From Fontibacillus phaseoli (lineage in GTDB: Bacteria > Bacillota > Bacilli > Paenibacillales > Paenibacillaceae): a stretch of DNA of 64,000 nt. The stretch covers positions 124,001 to 188,000 of the forward strand of contig NZ_QPJW01000004.1 of the NCBI RefSeq assembly GCF_003337355.1, read 5' to 3'. Positions 17,463 to 25,705 of this stretch are shown here, piece after piece (within the stretch, counting starts at the first letter, position 1; the number at the start of each line of letters is the position of its first letter). The notes under the pieces are model-generated. The model was not told where the DNA came from and ran no database searches. It saw only the letters and a list, made by a program, of their open reading frames with translations. Made by a program: the position numbers and the translations under genes.

Positions 17463-17503
17463 TCTTTAATCTTTAATCTTTGATTTTTGTTCTTTGATTT
17501 TGA
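17462..17503. repeat. Heptanucleotide tandem repeat between ktrA and the antiporter gene
   Basis: Directly after the ktrA stop are six near-identical 7-mers in a row: GATCTTT, AATCTTT, AATCTTT, GATTTTT, GTTCTTT, GATTTTG. It sits in the spacer 26 or more bases ahead of the next start codon and outside coding sequence. Confidence 0.6.
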
Positions 17504-17528
17504 TAAAGCCGTTGGAGTGTGACTTTGT

Positions 17529-18773
17529 ATGGAATCGACTGCAACCGAAGCGATTCGGCATTTTCTTGTCTTAGTACTATTTGTGATCAGCGTGGGGATG
17601 GTTTCCGGAAAATTGGCTTCCTGGCTGAAGTTGCCTGATGTCGCGGTGTTTATCGCCGTCGGCATGCTGCTGGGGCCCGGCTTAAATCTGATACATGAAT
17701 CCAGCGGATCGCTGATCAATCAAACCATACTGACCCTAGGTTCGGCGCTGATTCTGTTTGACGGCGGCCGGAATTTGAAGCTCAGCGATCTCCGGAAAGT
17801 ATGGATCACCCTTTCGATGCTCAGCGTGCCCGGCGTGATTATTTCTGTGCTGGCGGTAGGCCTCGGCGTGCATTTCCTGTTCGGCGTGGACTGGATCTTT
17901 GCCTTCTTGGCAGCAGCGGTTATTGCTTCCACGGACCCGGCGTCGATTATTCCGGTATTCAAGCAGGTGAAGATCAAAGAGCGGGTCCGGGAAACGGTCG
18001 AAAGCGAATCGGCGTTCAATGATGCAACGGGATCGATTCTGACCTTCTCGTTACTGGCCGTTGTGGCAGGTGGCGGGAAGCTGGATTTTGGCGCGATGAC
18101 CTTGGATTTCGTGAAAACCGCTCTGGGCGGGATTCTCATCGGGCTCATTATCTCGGGGCTGTTGACTTATTTTACAGGGCATGCCAGGCACGGCGTGTTT
18201 CGGGAATATACAACGATTGTCATGATCGTATGCGCATTGTCGAGTTATCTGATTGCCGATCTGCTTCATGTCAGCGGCTTCATGGCGACATTTGTCGCCG
18301 GAGTGATCTGGGGCAATGCGGAGGTATTCAATCTATCCATGAAAGACAAGCATATCGAAACCAGTTCTTTTGCGGAAAATATCACGATTATCATGCGGAT
18401 GCTGATCTTTGTGCTGCTGGGCAGTCAAGTGAACTTCGGTACACTCGGCCATTACTTCTGGCAAAGCCTTGCGGCGGTGCTGGTGCTGATGTTTGTGGCG
18501 CGTCCGCTCACCGTCTTTCTGTGTGCCCTTCCGGACCGGAAAGTAAAATGGACCTGGCGGGAGCTGTTGTTCATGTGCTGGGTGCGCGAAACCGGCGTCA
18601 TACCCGCTGCGCTGTCGGGAATGATCGTCGGGATGGGCATCCCGCATGCCGAAATCATTTCGGCGATTACGTTCATGGCGATCGTGCTGACGATCGTCAT
18701 TCAAGCGAGCACGACCGCCTGGGTGGCACGGAAGCTTGGCTTGGAAATTAAAGAAGCTGCGGTAAAGTCTTAG
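17529..18773 (+). CDS. Cation:proton antiporter (CPA1 family, NhaP/CvrA-like core)
   Basis: A 414-residue membrane protein with about 12 helices. The family core is visible: FDGGRNLKLSDLRKVW in the fourth helix region, the STDPAS motif (about 137-142) in place of ND/DD, and ESESAFNDATGSIL (about 158-171). It exchanges K+ or Na+ for H+. It ends after the transport domain and lacks the TrkA_C domain of many potassium/proton antiporters, so a separate RCK protein such as KtrA could regulate it (inference). ATG at 17529 follows GGAGTGTGACTTTGT. Its position behind ktrBA suggests import and export share the c-di-AMP-controlled transcript. The terminator overlaps its stop codon. Confidence 0.88.
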   Translation: MESTATEAIRHFLVLVLFVISVGMVSGKLASWLKLPDVAVFIAVGMLLGPGLNLIHESSGSLINQTILTLGSALILFDGGRNLKLSDLRKVWITLSMLSVPGVIISVLAVGLGVHFLFGVDWIFAFLAAAVIASTDPASIIPVFKQVKIKERVRETVESESAFNDATGSILTFSLLAVVAGGGKLDFGAMTLDFVKTALGGILIGLIISGLLTYFTGHARHGVFREYTTIVMIVCALSSYLIADLLHVSGFMATFVAGVIWGNAEVFNLSMKDKHIETSSFAENITIIMRMLIFVLLGSQVNFGTLGHYFWQSLAAVLVLMFVARPLTVFLCALPDRKVKWTWRELLFMCWVRETGVIPAALSGMIVGMGIPHAEIISAITFMAIVLTIVIQASTTAWVARKLGLEIKEAAVKS

Positions 18774-18795
18774 GACTTGATCGCAGCTTCTTTTT
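18751..18795 (+). terminator. Terminator of the potassium operon
   Basis: AAGAAGCTGCG (18751-18761) pairs perfectly with CGCAGCTTCTT (18782-18792), with a second small stem inside, then five T. The antiporter stop codon lies within it. Confidence 0.88.
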
Positions 18796-18834
18796 GGGTT
18801 CACGGTTCATGAACCGCGGATTCGCTTCCTTGGA

Positions 18835-19521
18835 TTAATAAGTACGTACGGGAGCCCGCCGGTAAAGCAACCAGCCGATCCCGATCAGAACGACGGTTAT
18901 GCCGAGGAACAGATGTGATAGCGTCACGTTTGACAATCCTGATGCTGCCAATTCAAAGTTATCTGCAAAATCCAGATCGTCGGGGACGAGGTTTAAGACC
19001 AGAATATAAAAAGCGATCGTAATCAAGCCGGGAAGCGTGCCGAACCGGTAAAACACGGTACCGAGCAAAATGAACAAAAACATGTCGAGCAGGTAGAAGG
19101 TCCATTGGCAATACCACAAGAGCAAGAAAGGCGTGATGCTTGCTTCTATGGTAATCCCCGACAACTGCATCACCGAGTATCCTACGTACACAACGATGTT
19201 TTGTATCAAGCTCATGGCGGCGCATAAAAGTACAGTCGTGCCGATCAAGTTGAGATAAAACTTTTGCCGGGGAATCCCGAAGCTCATTAACAGAGGAAAG
19301 CTGCTCGTTGCCATCAAAATGCCGCAGACCAGAAGATAGATGGCAATGGCTCCGTAGTTGGCCGAAAATAAAAAGTTGTCGGAAGTGTTCAGAACTTCGG
19401 GAAAATAACGCTGTGCCACCACTAGCGCGATATCTACCAGCAGCAGGATAGACCAGAAGACCGTCAGCGGTTTGAAGTTGTCTAACCAATGGAAGCGCAG
19501 CATTTTACGAGAAGTTTCCAT
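18835..19521 (-). CDS. ABC transporter membrane subunit (YtrC/D-like)
   Basis: A 228-residue protein with six hydrophobic segments (about 20-38, 54-75, 90-115, 125-150, 155-178, 205-222) and a basic N-terminus, as expected for a small ABC-2-like permease. It follows the ATPase gene with a 17-base overlap, so the two are translationally coupled. Together with the GntR regulator upstream this is a YtrA-type cassette, often linked to cell-envelope antibiotics. The substrate is not visible. A family name beyond ABC-2-like permease cannot be given. Confidence 0.75.
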   Translation of the reverse strand: METSRKMLRFHWLDNFKPLTVFWSILLLVDIALVVAQRYFPEVLNTSDNFLFSANYGAIAIYLLVCGILMATSSFPLLMSFGIPRQKFYLNLIGTTVLLCAAMSLIQNIVVYVGYSVMQLSGITIEASITPFLLLWYCQWTFYLLDMFLFILLGTVFYRFGTLPGLITIAFYILVLNLVPDDLDFADNFELAASGLSNVTLSHLFLGITVVLIGIGWLLYRRAPVRTY

Positions 19522-20407
19522 AGTATTTTTCCTCCGAATTCAAATTTCCTTTGCGGGTCAAATAGACGAACAGCTTTTGCAGCGGAACCGGACCGATTTT
19601 GATGCCTCGGCGTTCCAGATCGACTTGGTTTTCCAACTCCCCGTACCAGACAAGCACGGTTGTTCCAGCCAGCGATTCTTCGTGTAATACGCGGGGATCG
19701 GAGGCTAGGGCGAGCAACAGTGACGTATCGCCCTGAAGGTAATGCGCCTGTTCCACAAAGGCATCTTTATCCATATGGGAGGTTACGACCCCTTGTTCTA
19801 ACAGCGTTATATACTGGAACAGATTGGCGGATTCATCGATCTGATGGGTCGACAGGATCATCGTGCGCTGGCGTTCGCCGCAATCGGATATCATGAGTTC
19901 GTAGAAGGTCTCTCGCATGTCGGCGTCCAGCCCTAGGGTAGGCTCGTCAAACAAAGTCAATGGAGCGCGGCTGGCCAGCCCTTTCACGATGCCTACCATC
20001 GATTGCATGCCTCTCGACAGATGCTTATATTTCTTGTTGCCGGGCAAGCGGAATTTTCGCAGCAGTTCGACGGCGAATTTTTCGTCCCAGTACGGAAGCA
20101 GCAGCGAACAATATTTGATCAGGTCTTTGACCTTGTAATCGGCCCAGGATCGTTCATCCGATTTGACCAGGCAGATGTTCGGCGTGACGGCAGGGTTATC
20201 GTGGACTTGTTGGCCGTCGTACAGCACTTGCCCTTGGCTCGGATAGATCAGGCCGGAGAGAATATGGAGCAGGGTCGTTTTGCCGGCACCGTTAGCTCCC
20301 AGAAGCCCGTGAACGGCTCCTTCTTCAAAAGCCGTGGTGGCGTTACGGATAGCTTCGCTCCTGCCGAATTTTTTAGCGATTTGGCTGCATTCCAGAATAG
20401 AATTCAC
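19505..20407 (-). CDS. ABC transporter ATP-binding protein (YtrB-like)
   Basis: An ATPase of about 300 residues. Walker A is GANGAGKTT (about 35-43), the signature is LSRGMQSMVGI, Walker B is LTLFDEPTLGLD, and the switch histidine lies in LSTHQIDE. The LSRGM signature departs from the standard LSGGQ, as in other YtrB-type exporters. I chose GTG at 20407 because GGAGAT precedes it; a longer start at 20428 overlaps the regulator's 3' end. It lies between the GntR regulator and the permease, in one operon. Confidence 0.9.
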   Translation of the reverse strand: MNSILECSQIAKKFGRSEAIRNATTAFEEGAVHGLLGANGAGKTTLLHILSGLIYPSQGQVLYDGQQVHDNPAVTPNICLVKSDERSWADYKVKDLIKYCSLLLPYWDEKFAVELLRKFRLPGNKKYKHLSRGMQSMVGIVKGLASRAPLTLFDEPTLGLDADMRETFYELMISDCGERQRTMILSTHQIDESANLFQYITLLEQGVVTSHMDKDAFVEQAHYLQGDTSLLLALASDPRVLHEESLAGTTVLVWYGELENQVDLERRGIKIGPVPLQKLFVYLTRKGNLNSEEKYYGNFS

Positions 20408-20429
20408 AACAATATCTCCTCTCGTCATC

Positions 20430-20801
20430 TTAATTGGCGGTCTCTGCCTTTTGAATCATGTCTGCGATCTGGCGCGGGGATATTCCTAATTTGGCTGCCT
20501 CGCGCAGCATGACTACGATATACTGGTCAAAAAATTGCTGCTTCCGCTTCTCTACCAATGCTGTTTGGGCTCCCGATGCAACGAACATGCCAATCCCTCT
20601 TTTCTTGTACAAAATTCCCTGATCCACCAGCAAATTAACGCCTTTTGCCGCCGTAGCCGGGTTGATTTGATAAAAGGCCGCAAATTGGTTGGTAGAAGGC
20701 ACTTGGGTTTCTTCAGGTAATCTTCCTTCAATAATGTCATCTTCGATCTTTTCGGCAATTTGTTGAAAAATCGGACGTCCATCGTCGCTCAATACACCCA
20801 T
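20430..20801 (-). CDS. GntR family transcriptional regulator (YtrA subfamily)
   Basis: A 123-residue regulator: winged-helix DNA-binding domain (about 10-78, with LPSTNQFAAFYQINPATAAKGVNLLVDQGILYKKRGIGMFV) followed by only a short dimerisation helix pair, the length typical of the YtrA subfamily. It lacks the large ligand domain of other GntR proteins. First gene of a regulator-ATPase-permease operon. A perfect dyad overlapping its own -10 element (20819-20842) points to autorepression. ATG at 20801 follows AAGGTGGTGGTGGAG. Confidence 0.92.
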   Translation of the reverse strand: MGVLSDDGRPIFQQIAEKIEDDIIEGRLPEETQVPSTNQFAAFYQINPATAAKGVNLLVDQGILYKKRGIGMFVASGAQTALVEKRKQQFFDQYIVVMLREAAKLGISPRQIADMIQKAETAN

Positions 20802-20818
20802 TTCTCCACCACCACCTT

Positions 20819-20868
20819 GGTTGATTACTTATGTAACTAACCATATAACCAAAGGAGTAAATTGTCAA
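20819..20868 (-). promoter_or_regulatory. Promoter and dyad operator of the YtrA-like operon
   Basis: On the minus strand TTGACA (20868-20863) and TATGGT (20845-20840) are 17 bases apart. The dyad GGTT-N2-TTAC-N4-GTAA-N2-AACC occupies 20819-20842, overlapping the -10 and the transcription start. This is the expected place for a YtrA-type repressor to block RNA polymerase. Confidence 0.78.
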
Positions 20869-20885
20869 CAGGCGAGCGGCGTATG

Positions 20886-20917
20886 ATAAAATAAAAGCAG
20901 CCGGATCATCCGGCTGC
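20886..20917 (-). terminator. Terminator of the LysR gene next to sdhCAB
   Basis: GCAGCCGG (20897-20904) and CCGGCTGC (20910-20917) form a perfect 8-bp stem. On the minus strand it is followed by TTTTATTTTAT, downstream of the LysR stop codon. Confidence 0.85.
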
Positions 20918-20939
20918 GATAGTCATCTTATGAAATATT

Positions 20940-21842
20940 TTATAGGGAGAGGGCTTCCGCAAGACTCTCTTTAATACCCGTAAACCACTCTTTCGTTTCA
21001 TGGCTAAGCTCCGATTTATCGCCATACACCAGGCAAGTTTCCCTCCGCGTCTGCTCGAGTTCCCGCATCGGCACGGAGACCAGGTCATTATCTTTCAGCA
21101 ATTGCTTGCGCAAGTAGGATTTAGGCAGCAGCGCAGCAGCTTTGCAAGTAGGCAGCAGGCGCACGATCGCTTCAAAGGAATCGATTTCCATGCGGATGTC
21201 CGGGATAATCCCGTAACGTCCGAAGAGGTCGTCGATCAGTTTGCGGTACCAGGTTCCTTTGGAGAATATGATCATGGAGCGACCGTTCAAATCTTCCATT
21301 CCCGCATGGTGGTTTCCGGCCAGTTCATGGCCGCGGGGAACGACCAGTTCCAGGTGATCCTGAAACAGGGGGATGCATTTAAGTCCCGTTTCGCTGATCG
21401 AAGAGGCAATGACGCCGACATCGACTTTGCGGTCGCGGACGTAAGAGACGATTTCATGGGTTTTGCCCGTAACCAGCTTGACCTCGATGTCCGGGAATTT
21501 ATTCATCAGCGCCGTAACGAGCGGCGGCAGCGTCGTCTGAATCGTGGTAAGACTTGCCCCGAGCGTAACTACGCTGCGTTCGGAAGCTTTGAACCTGGAG
21601 ACCGACTGCAGGAAGTTCTGATGGCGCTGCCGCTGCTCGAGCGCGTAAATATAGGCTTCATGCCCGACGCGGGTCAGCTCCAAACGCTTCCCTTTCCGCA
21701 AAAATAGCGATACTCCCCATTCTTCCTCCAGCTTGGCGATTTTTCTCGACAGGGCAGGCTGGGACAAATTCAACAATTTGGACGCCTTGTTTAAACTCGA
21801 TTGCTCCACAACCGTCGTGAATACGAGCAAATCTTCCATCAT
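20940..21842 (-). CDS. LysR family transcriptional regulator, divergent to sdhCAB
   Basis: A LysR-type regulator of about 300 residues. The N-terminal winged helix holds SSLNKASKLLNLSQPALSRKIAKLEEEWGVSLF (about 16-48), and a two-lobe effector domain follows from about 90 (VTLGASLTTIQTTLPPLV; KVDVGVIASS). It is divergent from sdhCAB, so control of succinate dehydrogenase is a reasonable guess by position. The effector is unknown. I prefer ATG at 21842, about 12 bases after AAGGAAAG; a TTG at 21854 directly abuts that site. Confidence 0.88.
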   Translation of the reverse strand: MMEDLLVFTTVVEQSSLNKASKLLNLSQPALSRKIAKLEEEWGVSLFLRKGKRLELTRVGHEAYIYALEQRQRHQNFLQSVSRFKASERSVVTLGASLTTIQTTLPPLVTALMNKFPDIEVKLVTGKTHEIVSYVRDRKVDVGVIASSISETGLKCIPLFQDHLELVVPRGHELAGNHHAGMEDLNGRSMIIFSKGTWYRKLIDDLFGRYGIIPDIRMEIDSFEAIVRLLPTCKAAALLPKSYLRKQLLKDNDLVSVPMRELEQTRRETCLVYGDKSELSHETKEWFTGIKESLAEALSL

Positions 21843-21920
21843 AGCAGAGTCCAACTTTCCTTATGTTATTTTGTTATAAGTATTAATAATTATATTGCAA
21901 TTCCATTATAAGATAAAAAG

Positions 21921-21961
21921 GAGTAACATGAAAAGTGACACAAGATGTTCACATGTTACTT
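21921..21961. repeat. Perfect 9-bp inverted repeat in the sdhC leader
   Basis: AGTAACATG (21922-21930) and CATGTTACT (21952-21960) are perfect reverse complements about 21 bases apart. The left arm contains the start codon of a possible leader peptide. It may be a regulator site or an RNA hairpin that hides that start. Confidence 0.55.
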
Positions 21962-21996
21962 TTGTAACAAGGGGAAAAGGCTGCGCTTTTGTGTAA
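21928..21996 (+). CDS. Possible 22-residue leader peptide upstream of sdhC
   Basis: ATG at 21928 is preceded by AAAGGAG at 6 bases, a better ribosome site than that of sdhC itself. The frame codes for MKSDTRCSHVTFVTRGKGCA and two more residues before TAA, about 87 bases before the sdhC start. It has two Cys and several basic residues and no similarity I recognise. It overlaps a 9-bp inverted repeat. It may be a translated uORF or an accident; only position and the strong ribosome site support it. Confidence 0.4.
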   Translation: MKSDTRCSHVTFVTRGKGCAFV

Positions 21997-22082
21997 TTTA
22001 TCATATACGTCTAGCGGTCTAATATTAGTGAATCCTAAAAAGTATGAGGAAGTATGGAAACGGGAAAGGGGCATATGGGCTT

Positions 22083-22754
22083 ATGAAAGGGTTTTATTCC
22101 AGAAAACTGCACTCGCTTCTGGGTGTCATTCCGCTTGGATTTTTTCTTCTGGAACACATGCTTACGAATTTTTCCGCAGTAGAAGGCGGAAGCCAAGGCT
22201 TTAAGGACAGCGTCGCCTTCCTTAACAGCCTGCCGCTGGTCATCGTGCTGGAGATTGTAGGGATTTGGCTGCCGCTCCTGTATCACGGCGTGTACGGGAT
22301 GTATATCGCTTTTCAGGCAAAGCCCAACAATACCCGGTTTCGCAATGAGCGCAATCTGCGCTACCTGCTGCAGCGGATCTCGGGAGTCCTCGTCTTTGCG
22401 TTCGTGATCTGGCATCTTTATGAAACCCGGTTGCAGGTCGCTCTAGGCAATGTGACGCACGAAGAATTGGGCGGCGTGATGCATGAGATCGTAATGAATC
22501 CGTTTTTCTTTATCTTGTACCTGATCGGAGTCGTATCTGCCGCATTCCACTTTGCTAATGGACTTTGGTCGTTCATGGTAAGCTGGGGCATTACGGTCGG
22601 TCCGCGGGCGCAGCGGGTTTCTTCATATATCTGCATGACGTTGTTCGCGATTACGGCCGTGATGTTCACCTGGTCCTTGTTCGCTTTCCGCGACGTGGAA
22701 TTCCAGGCGGACGGGACGGCTTTGCTGGAGACGCTTCGGGCATTTATCGGGTAA
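22083..22754 (+). CDS. sdhC: Succinate dehydrogenase cytochrome b558 subunit
   Basis: A membrane protein of about 223 residues with five helices that anchors SdhAB and carries two b haems, passing electrons to menaquinone. The four family histidines sit in RKLHSLLG, LYHGVYG, FVIWHLYETR and AFHFANGLWSF. I chose ATG at 22083 because GGGAAAGGGG precedes it; a longer in-frame ATG at 22044 adds an unlikely basic leader. First gene of sdhCAB; sdhA starts 130 bases downstream, an unusually long gap that holds a hairpin with a T run. Confidence 0.94.
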   Translation: MKGFYSRKLHSLLGVIPLGFFLLEHMLTNFSAVEGGSQGFKDSVAFLNSLPLVIVLEIVGIWLPLLYHGVYGMYIAFQAKPNNTRFRNERNLRYLLQRISGVLVFAFVIWHLYETRLQVALGNVTHEELGGVMHEIVMNPFFFILYLIGVVSAAFHFANGLWSFMVSWGITVGPRAQRVSSYICMTLFAITAVMFTWSLFAFRDVEFQADGTALLETLRAFIG

Positions 22755-22884
22755 TTGAATGTAAAAATATTCCGCGATGGCTCAAAACGATTGCATTTCA
22801 TAGATCCGGATTACTGCTTCTGAAGCCGCTTCGGTATCGGGAAGGCATTTTTTGAACATCCTCTTTTAGGAGTTGAAGATAGAG

Positions 22885-24630
22885 ATGGCTAAACAAAGCG
22901 TAATTATTGTCGGCGGCGGTCTGGCCGGCCTGATGGCTACGATCAAATCGGCGGAAGCCGGAGTTCAGGTACATCTGTTCTCGCTCGTTCCGGTCAAAAG
23001 ATCCCACTCCGTTTGTGCGCAGGGGGGCATTAACGGAGCCGTAAATACAAAAGGCGAAGGCGACTCCCCTTGGGAGCATTTCGACGATACCGTGTACGGC
23101 GGAGACTTCCTGGCGAACCAGCCGCCGGTGAAAGCAATGTGCGAGGCGGCGCCGGGCATCATCCATCTCATGGACCGGATGGGCGTCATGTTCAACCGGA
23201 CGCCGGAGGGACTGCTCGATTTCCGCCGGTTCGGCGGCACAAAGCGCCACCGCACGGCTTTTGCCGGTGCGACGACGGGACAACAGTTGCTCTATGCTCT
23301 GGACGAACAGGTACGCCGCTATGAAGCGGAAGGTCTGGTCACCAAGTATGAGAACTGGGAGTTCCTGTCTGCCGTTCTGGATGATGAAGGGGTATGCCGC
23401 GGCATTTGCGCGCAAAACTTGCGTTCGATGGAAATCGTTACTTTCGCATCGGATGCTGTAATACTAGCTTCGGGCGGCCCCGGTATTATTTTTGGCAAAA
23501 CGACGAATTCGGTAATCAATACAGGGACGGCGGCAAGCGCGGTCTATCAGCAAGGCGTCAATTACGCGAACGGCGAATTTATCCAAATTCACCCGACGGC
23601 CATTCCGGGCGATGACAAGCTGAGGCTCATGTCCGAATCCGCACGCGGGGAAGGCGGCCGCATCTGGACGTATAAGGACGGCAAGCCATGGTACTTCCTT
23701 GAGGAGAAATATCCGGCATACGGCAACTTGGTACCGCGGGATATTGCTACCCGGGAAATCTTCCACGTTTGCGTCGATATGAAGCTGGGGATTAACGGGG
23801 AGAACATGGTTTACCTCGATTTGTCCCACAAGGATCCGAAAGAGCTGGATGTGAAGCTCGGTGGAATCATCGAAATCTATGAGAAATTCATGGGGGACGA
23901 CCCTCGCAAAATTCCGATGAAAATCTTCCCGGCGGTCCATTATTCCATGGGCGGCATGTGGGTCGATTACAATCAGATGACGAACATTCCCGGCCTGTTT
24001 GCGGCTGGGGAATGCGAATATCAGTATCACGGCGCGAACCGGCTGGGAGCCAACTCGTTGGTTTCCGCGATCTATGGCGGGATGGTGGCCGGACCGAAAG
24101 CGGTGGAATATATCCGCGGCCTGAAAAAATCGGCGGAGGATCTTAATCCGCAGATCTATGAGAACTACCGTAAAGCACAGGAAGATAAGTACGAAGGATT
24201 ACTCGCCATGAACGGGACCGAGAACCCGTATGTGCTGCATAAGGAGCTTGGCGAATGGATGACGGCAAACATGACCGTAGTTCGCCAAAACAGTAAGCTG
24301 GAAGCGACGATCGGCAAGATTAAGGAACTGAAGCAGCGTTACAAAAATATTAACATTAATGATACGTCCCGCTGGAACAACGCCGGCGCGGCTTTTACCC
24401 GCCAGCTGTGGAATATGATGGAGTTGTCCGAAGCGATGACGCTGGGCGCGCTGCTTCGCAACGAGAGCCGGGGAGCCCACTATAAACCGGATTTCCCGAC
24501 TCGTAATGACGAGGAGTTCCTGAAGACAACCAAGGCGACGTGGACGCCTGACGGTCCGCAGATTTCTTATGAAGATGTGGACGTCTCTTTGATCCCGCCG
24601 CGGGTTCGCGATTATTCGAAGGACAAATAG
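22885..24630 (+). CDS. sdhA: Succinate dehydrogenase flavoprotein subunit
   Basis: A flavoprotein of about 581 residues, near the 586 of B. subtilis SdhA. VIIVGGGLAGLMATIKSAEA binds FAD, RSHSVCAQGGINGA carries the His that links FAD covalently, HPTAIPG and SESARGEGG hold active-site residues, and the C-terminal FPTRNDEEFLKTTKA is typical. It oxidises succinate to fumarate on the inner face of the membrane. ATG at 22885 is 13 bases after AGGAG; an in-frame TTG at 22873 lies too close to that site. sdhB follows 11 bases after the stop. Confidence 0.96.
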   Translation: MAKQSVIIVGGGLAGLMATIKSAEAGVQVHLFSLVPVKRSHSVCAQGGINGAVNTKGEGDSPWEHFDDTVYGGDFLANQPPVKAMCEAAPGIIHLMDRMGVMFNRTPEGLLDFRRFGGTKRHRTAFAGATTGQQLLYALDEQVRRYEAEGLVTKYENWEFLSAVLDDEGVCRGICAQNLRSMEIVTFASDAVILASGGPGIIFGKTTNSVINTGTAASAVYQQGVNYANGEFIQIHPTAIPGDDKLRLMSESARGEGGRIWTYKDGKPWYFLEEKYPAYGNLVPRDIATREIFHVCVDMKLGINGENMVYLDLSHKDPKELDVKLGGIIEIYEKFMGDDPRKIPMKIFPAVHYSMGGMWVDYNQMTNIPGLFAAGECEYQYHGANRLGANSLVSAIYGGMVAGPKAVEYIRGLKKSAEDLNPQIYENYRKAQEDKYEGLLAMNGTENPYVLHKELGEWMTANMTVVRQNSKLEATIGKIKELKQRYKNININDTSRWNNAGAAFTRQLWNMMELSEAMTLGALLRNESRGAHYKPDFPTRNDEEFLKTTKATWTPDGPQISYEDVDVSLIPPRVRDYSKDK

Positions 24631-24641
24631 GGGGAGAGACT

Positions 24642-25412
24642 ATGGCAACAGCGAATACGAAATTAACGGCGAAGAAAGTGAAGTTTGTCATTACGCGCCA
24701 AGACGATCCCAAGTCGGCATCTTATACGGAGGAGTTTGAGCTGGATTACCGTCCCGGTATGAACGTCATCAGCGCCTTGATGGAAATCCAGCGGAACCCC
24801 GTCAATTTGAAAGGCGAGTCTACGGCTCCGGTATGCTGGGAGTCCAACTGCCTAGAGGAAGTGTGCGGAGCGTGCTCGATGGTCATTAACGGCAAGCCCC
24901 GCCAGGCTTGCGCGGCGTTGATCGACAACCTGGAGCAGCCGATTCGCGTGGAACCGATGCGGACGTTCCCGGTCGTGCGCGACCTGGTCATCGACCGCGC
25001 GCGGATGTTTGGCGCGTTGAAGCGCGTCAAAGCCTGGATTCCGATCGACGGCACGTACGATCTGGGTCCCGGCCCGCGGATGGCGGAGAAGAAGCGTCAA
25101 TGGGCTTACGAGTTGTCCAAATGCATGACCTGCGGCGTCTGCCTGGAGGCATGCCCGAACGTCAACGAGAAGACCGATTTCATCGGCCCGGCGGCGATTT
25201 CCCAGGTGCGCTTGTTCAACGCGCATCCAACGGGCGAGATGAACGCCGAGGAGCGTCTCGAGGCGCTGATGGAAGAGGGCGGGATCGAGGGCTGCGGCAA
25301 CTCGCAAAACTGTGTCCGCGCCTGTCCGAAGGGCATCCCGTTGACGACTTCGATCGCCGAAATGAACAAGGCGACCAGCAAGCATATGTTCAAGCGCTGG
25401 CTGGGCGTGTAA
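24642..25412 (+). CDS. sdhB: Succinate dehydrogenase iron-sulfur subunit
   Basis: A 256-residue protein with three Fe-S clusters: [2Fe-2S] ligands in CWESNCLEEVCGACSM and the distal Cys of GKPRQAC, then CMTCGVCLEACPN and CGNSQNCVRACPKG for the [4Fe-4S] and [3Fe-4S] clusters. It carries electrons from SdhA to the haems of SdhC. ATG at 24642 follows GGGGGAGAG. Last gene of the operon, ending at a strong terminator. Confidence 0.96.
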   Translation: MATANTKLTAKKVKFVITRQDDPKSASYTEEFELDYRPGMNVISALMEIQRNPVNLKGESTAPVCWESNCLEEVCGACSMVINGKPRQACAALIDNLEQPIRVEPMRTFPVVRDLVIDRARMFGALKRVKAWIPIDGTYDLGPGPRMAEKKRQWAYELSKCMTCGVCLEACPNVNEKTDFIGPAAISQVRLFNAHPTGEMNAEERLEALMEEGGIEGCGNSQNCVRACPKGIPLTTSIAEMNKATSKHMFKRWLGV

Positions 25413-25426
25413 CCATTGCGGATAGT

Positions 25427-25457
25427 AAAAACCGGGCCGATGCGCCCGGTTTTTTTG
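25427..25457 (+). terminator. Terminator of sdhCAB
   Basis: ACCGGGC (25431-25437) pairs with GCCCGGT (25444-25450), preceded by AAAA and followed by seven T. Confidence 0.9.
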
Positions 25458-25527
25458 CGGCTTTCCTAGGAAGGGGATGACTCCGCCCTTCTCTTTGGCG
25501 AGGCGGAACCGGTGGTTATCCCACTCC

Positions 25528-25705
25528 ATTGGATATTTCCAACCAAGCGGGATGTAATCCTGCATCCTTCATTTTTTGATTGGAAATATCCAATCAAAAG
25601 GGTTGGGTTCAGCTCAAGACCCTTCTTCTCGTTCTGTTGGATTGGAATTTTCCAATCAGACTATGCTCGTCGAGCTTTTTGATGACTTCTAATTGGAAAT
25701 TTCCA
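25528..25705. repeat. Four phased palindromes upstream of the sugar ABC operon
   Basis: Four near-identical dyads of the form (G)ATTGGAAATWTCCAAT(C) lie at 25528-25542 (imperfect), 25578-25595 (perfect 18-mer GATTGGAAATATCCAATC), 25640-25657 (GATTGGAATTTTCCAATC) and 25692-25705 (partial). Centres are about 51, 62 and 51 bases apart, close to 5, 6 and 5 helical turns. The fourth lies in the loop of an 11-bp inverted repeat (TTTTTGATGAC at 25676-25686, GTCATCAAAAA at 25717-25727), and a 9-bp hairpin (AAAAACTTC/GAAGTTTTT) follows at about 25725-25750. The stretch has no convincing gene. Confidence 0.7.
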
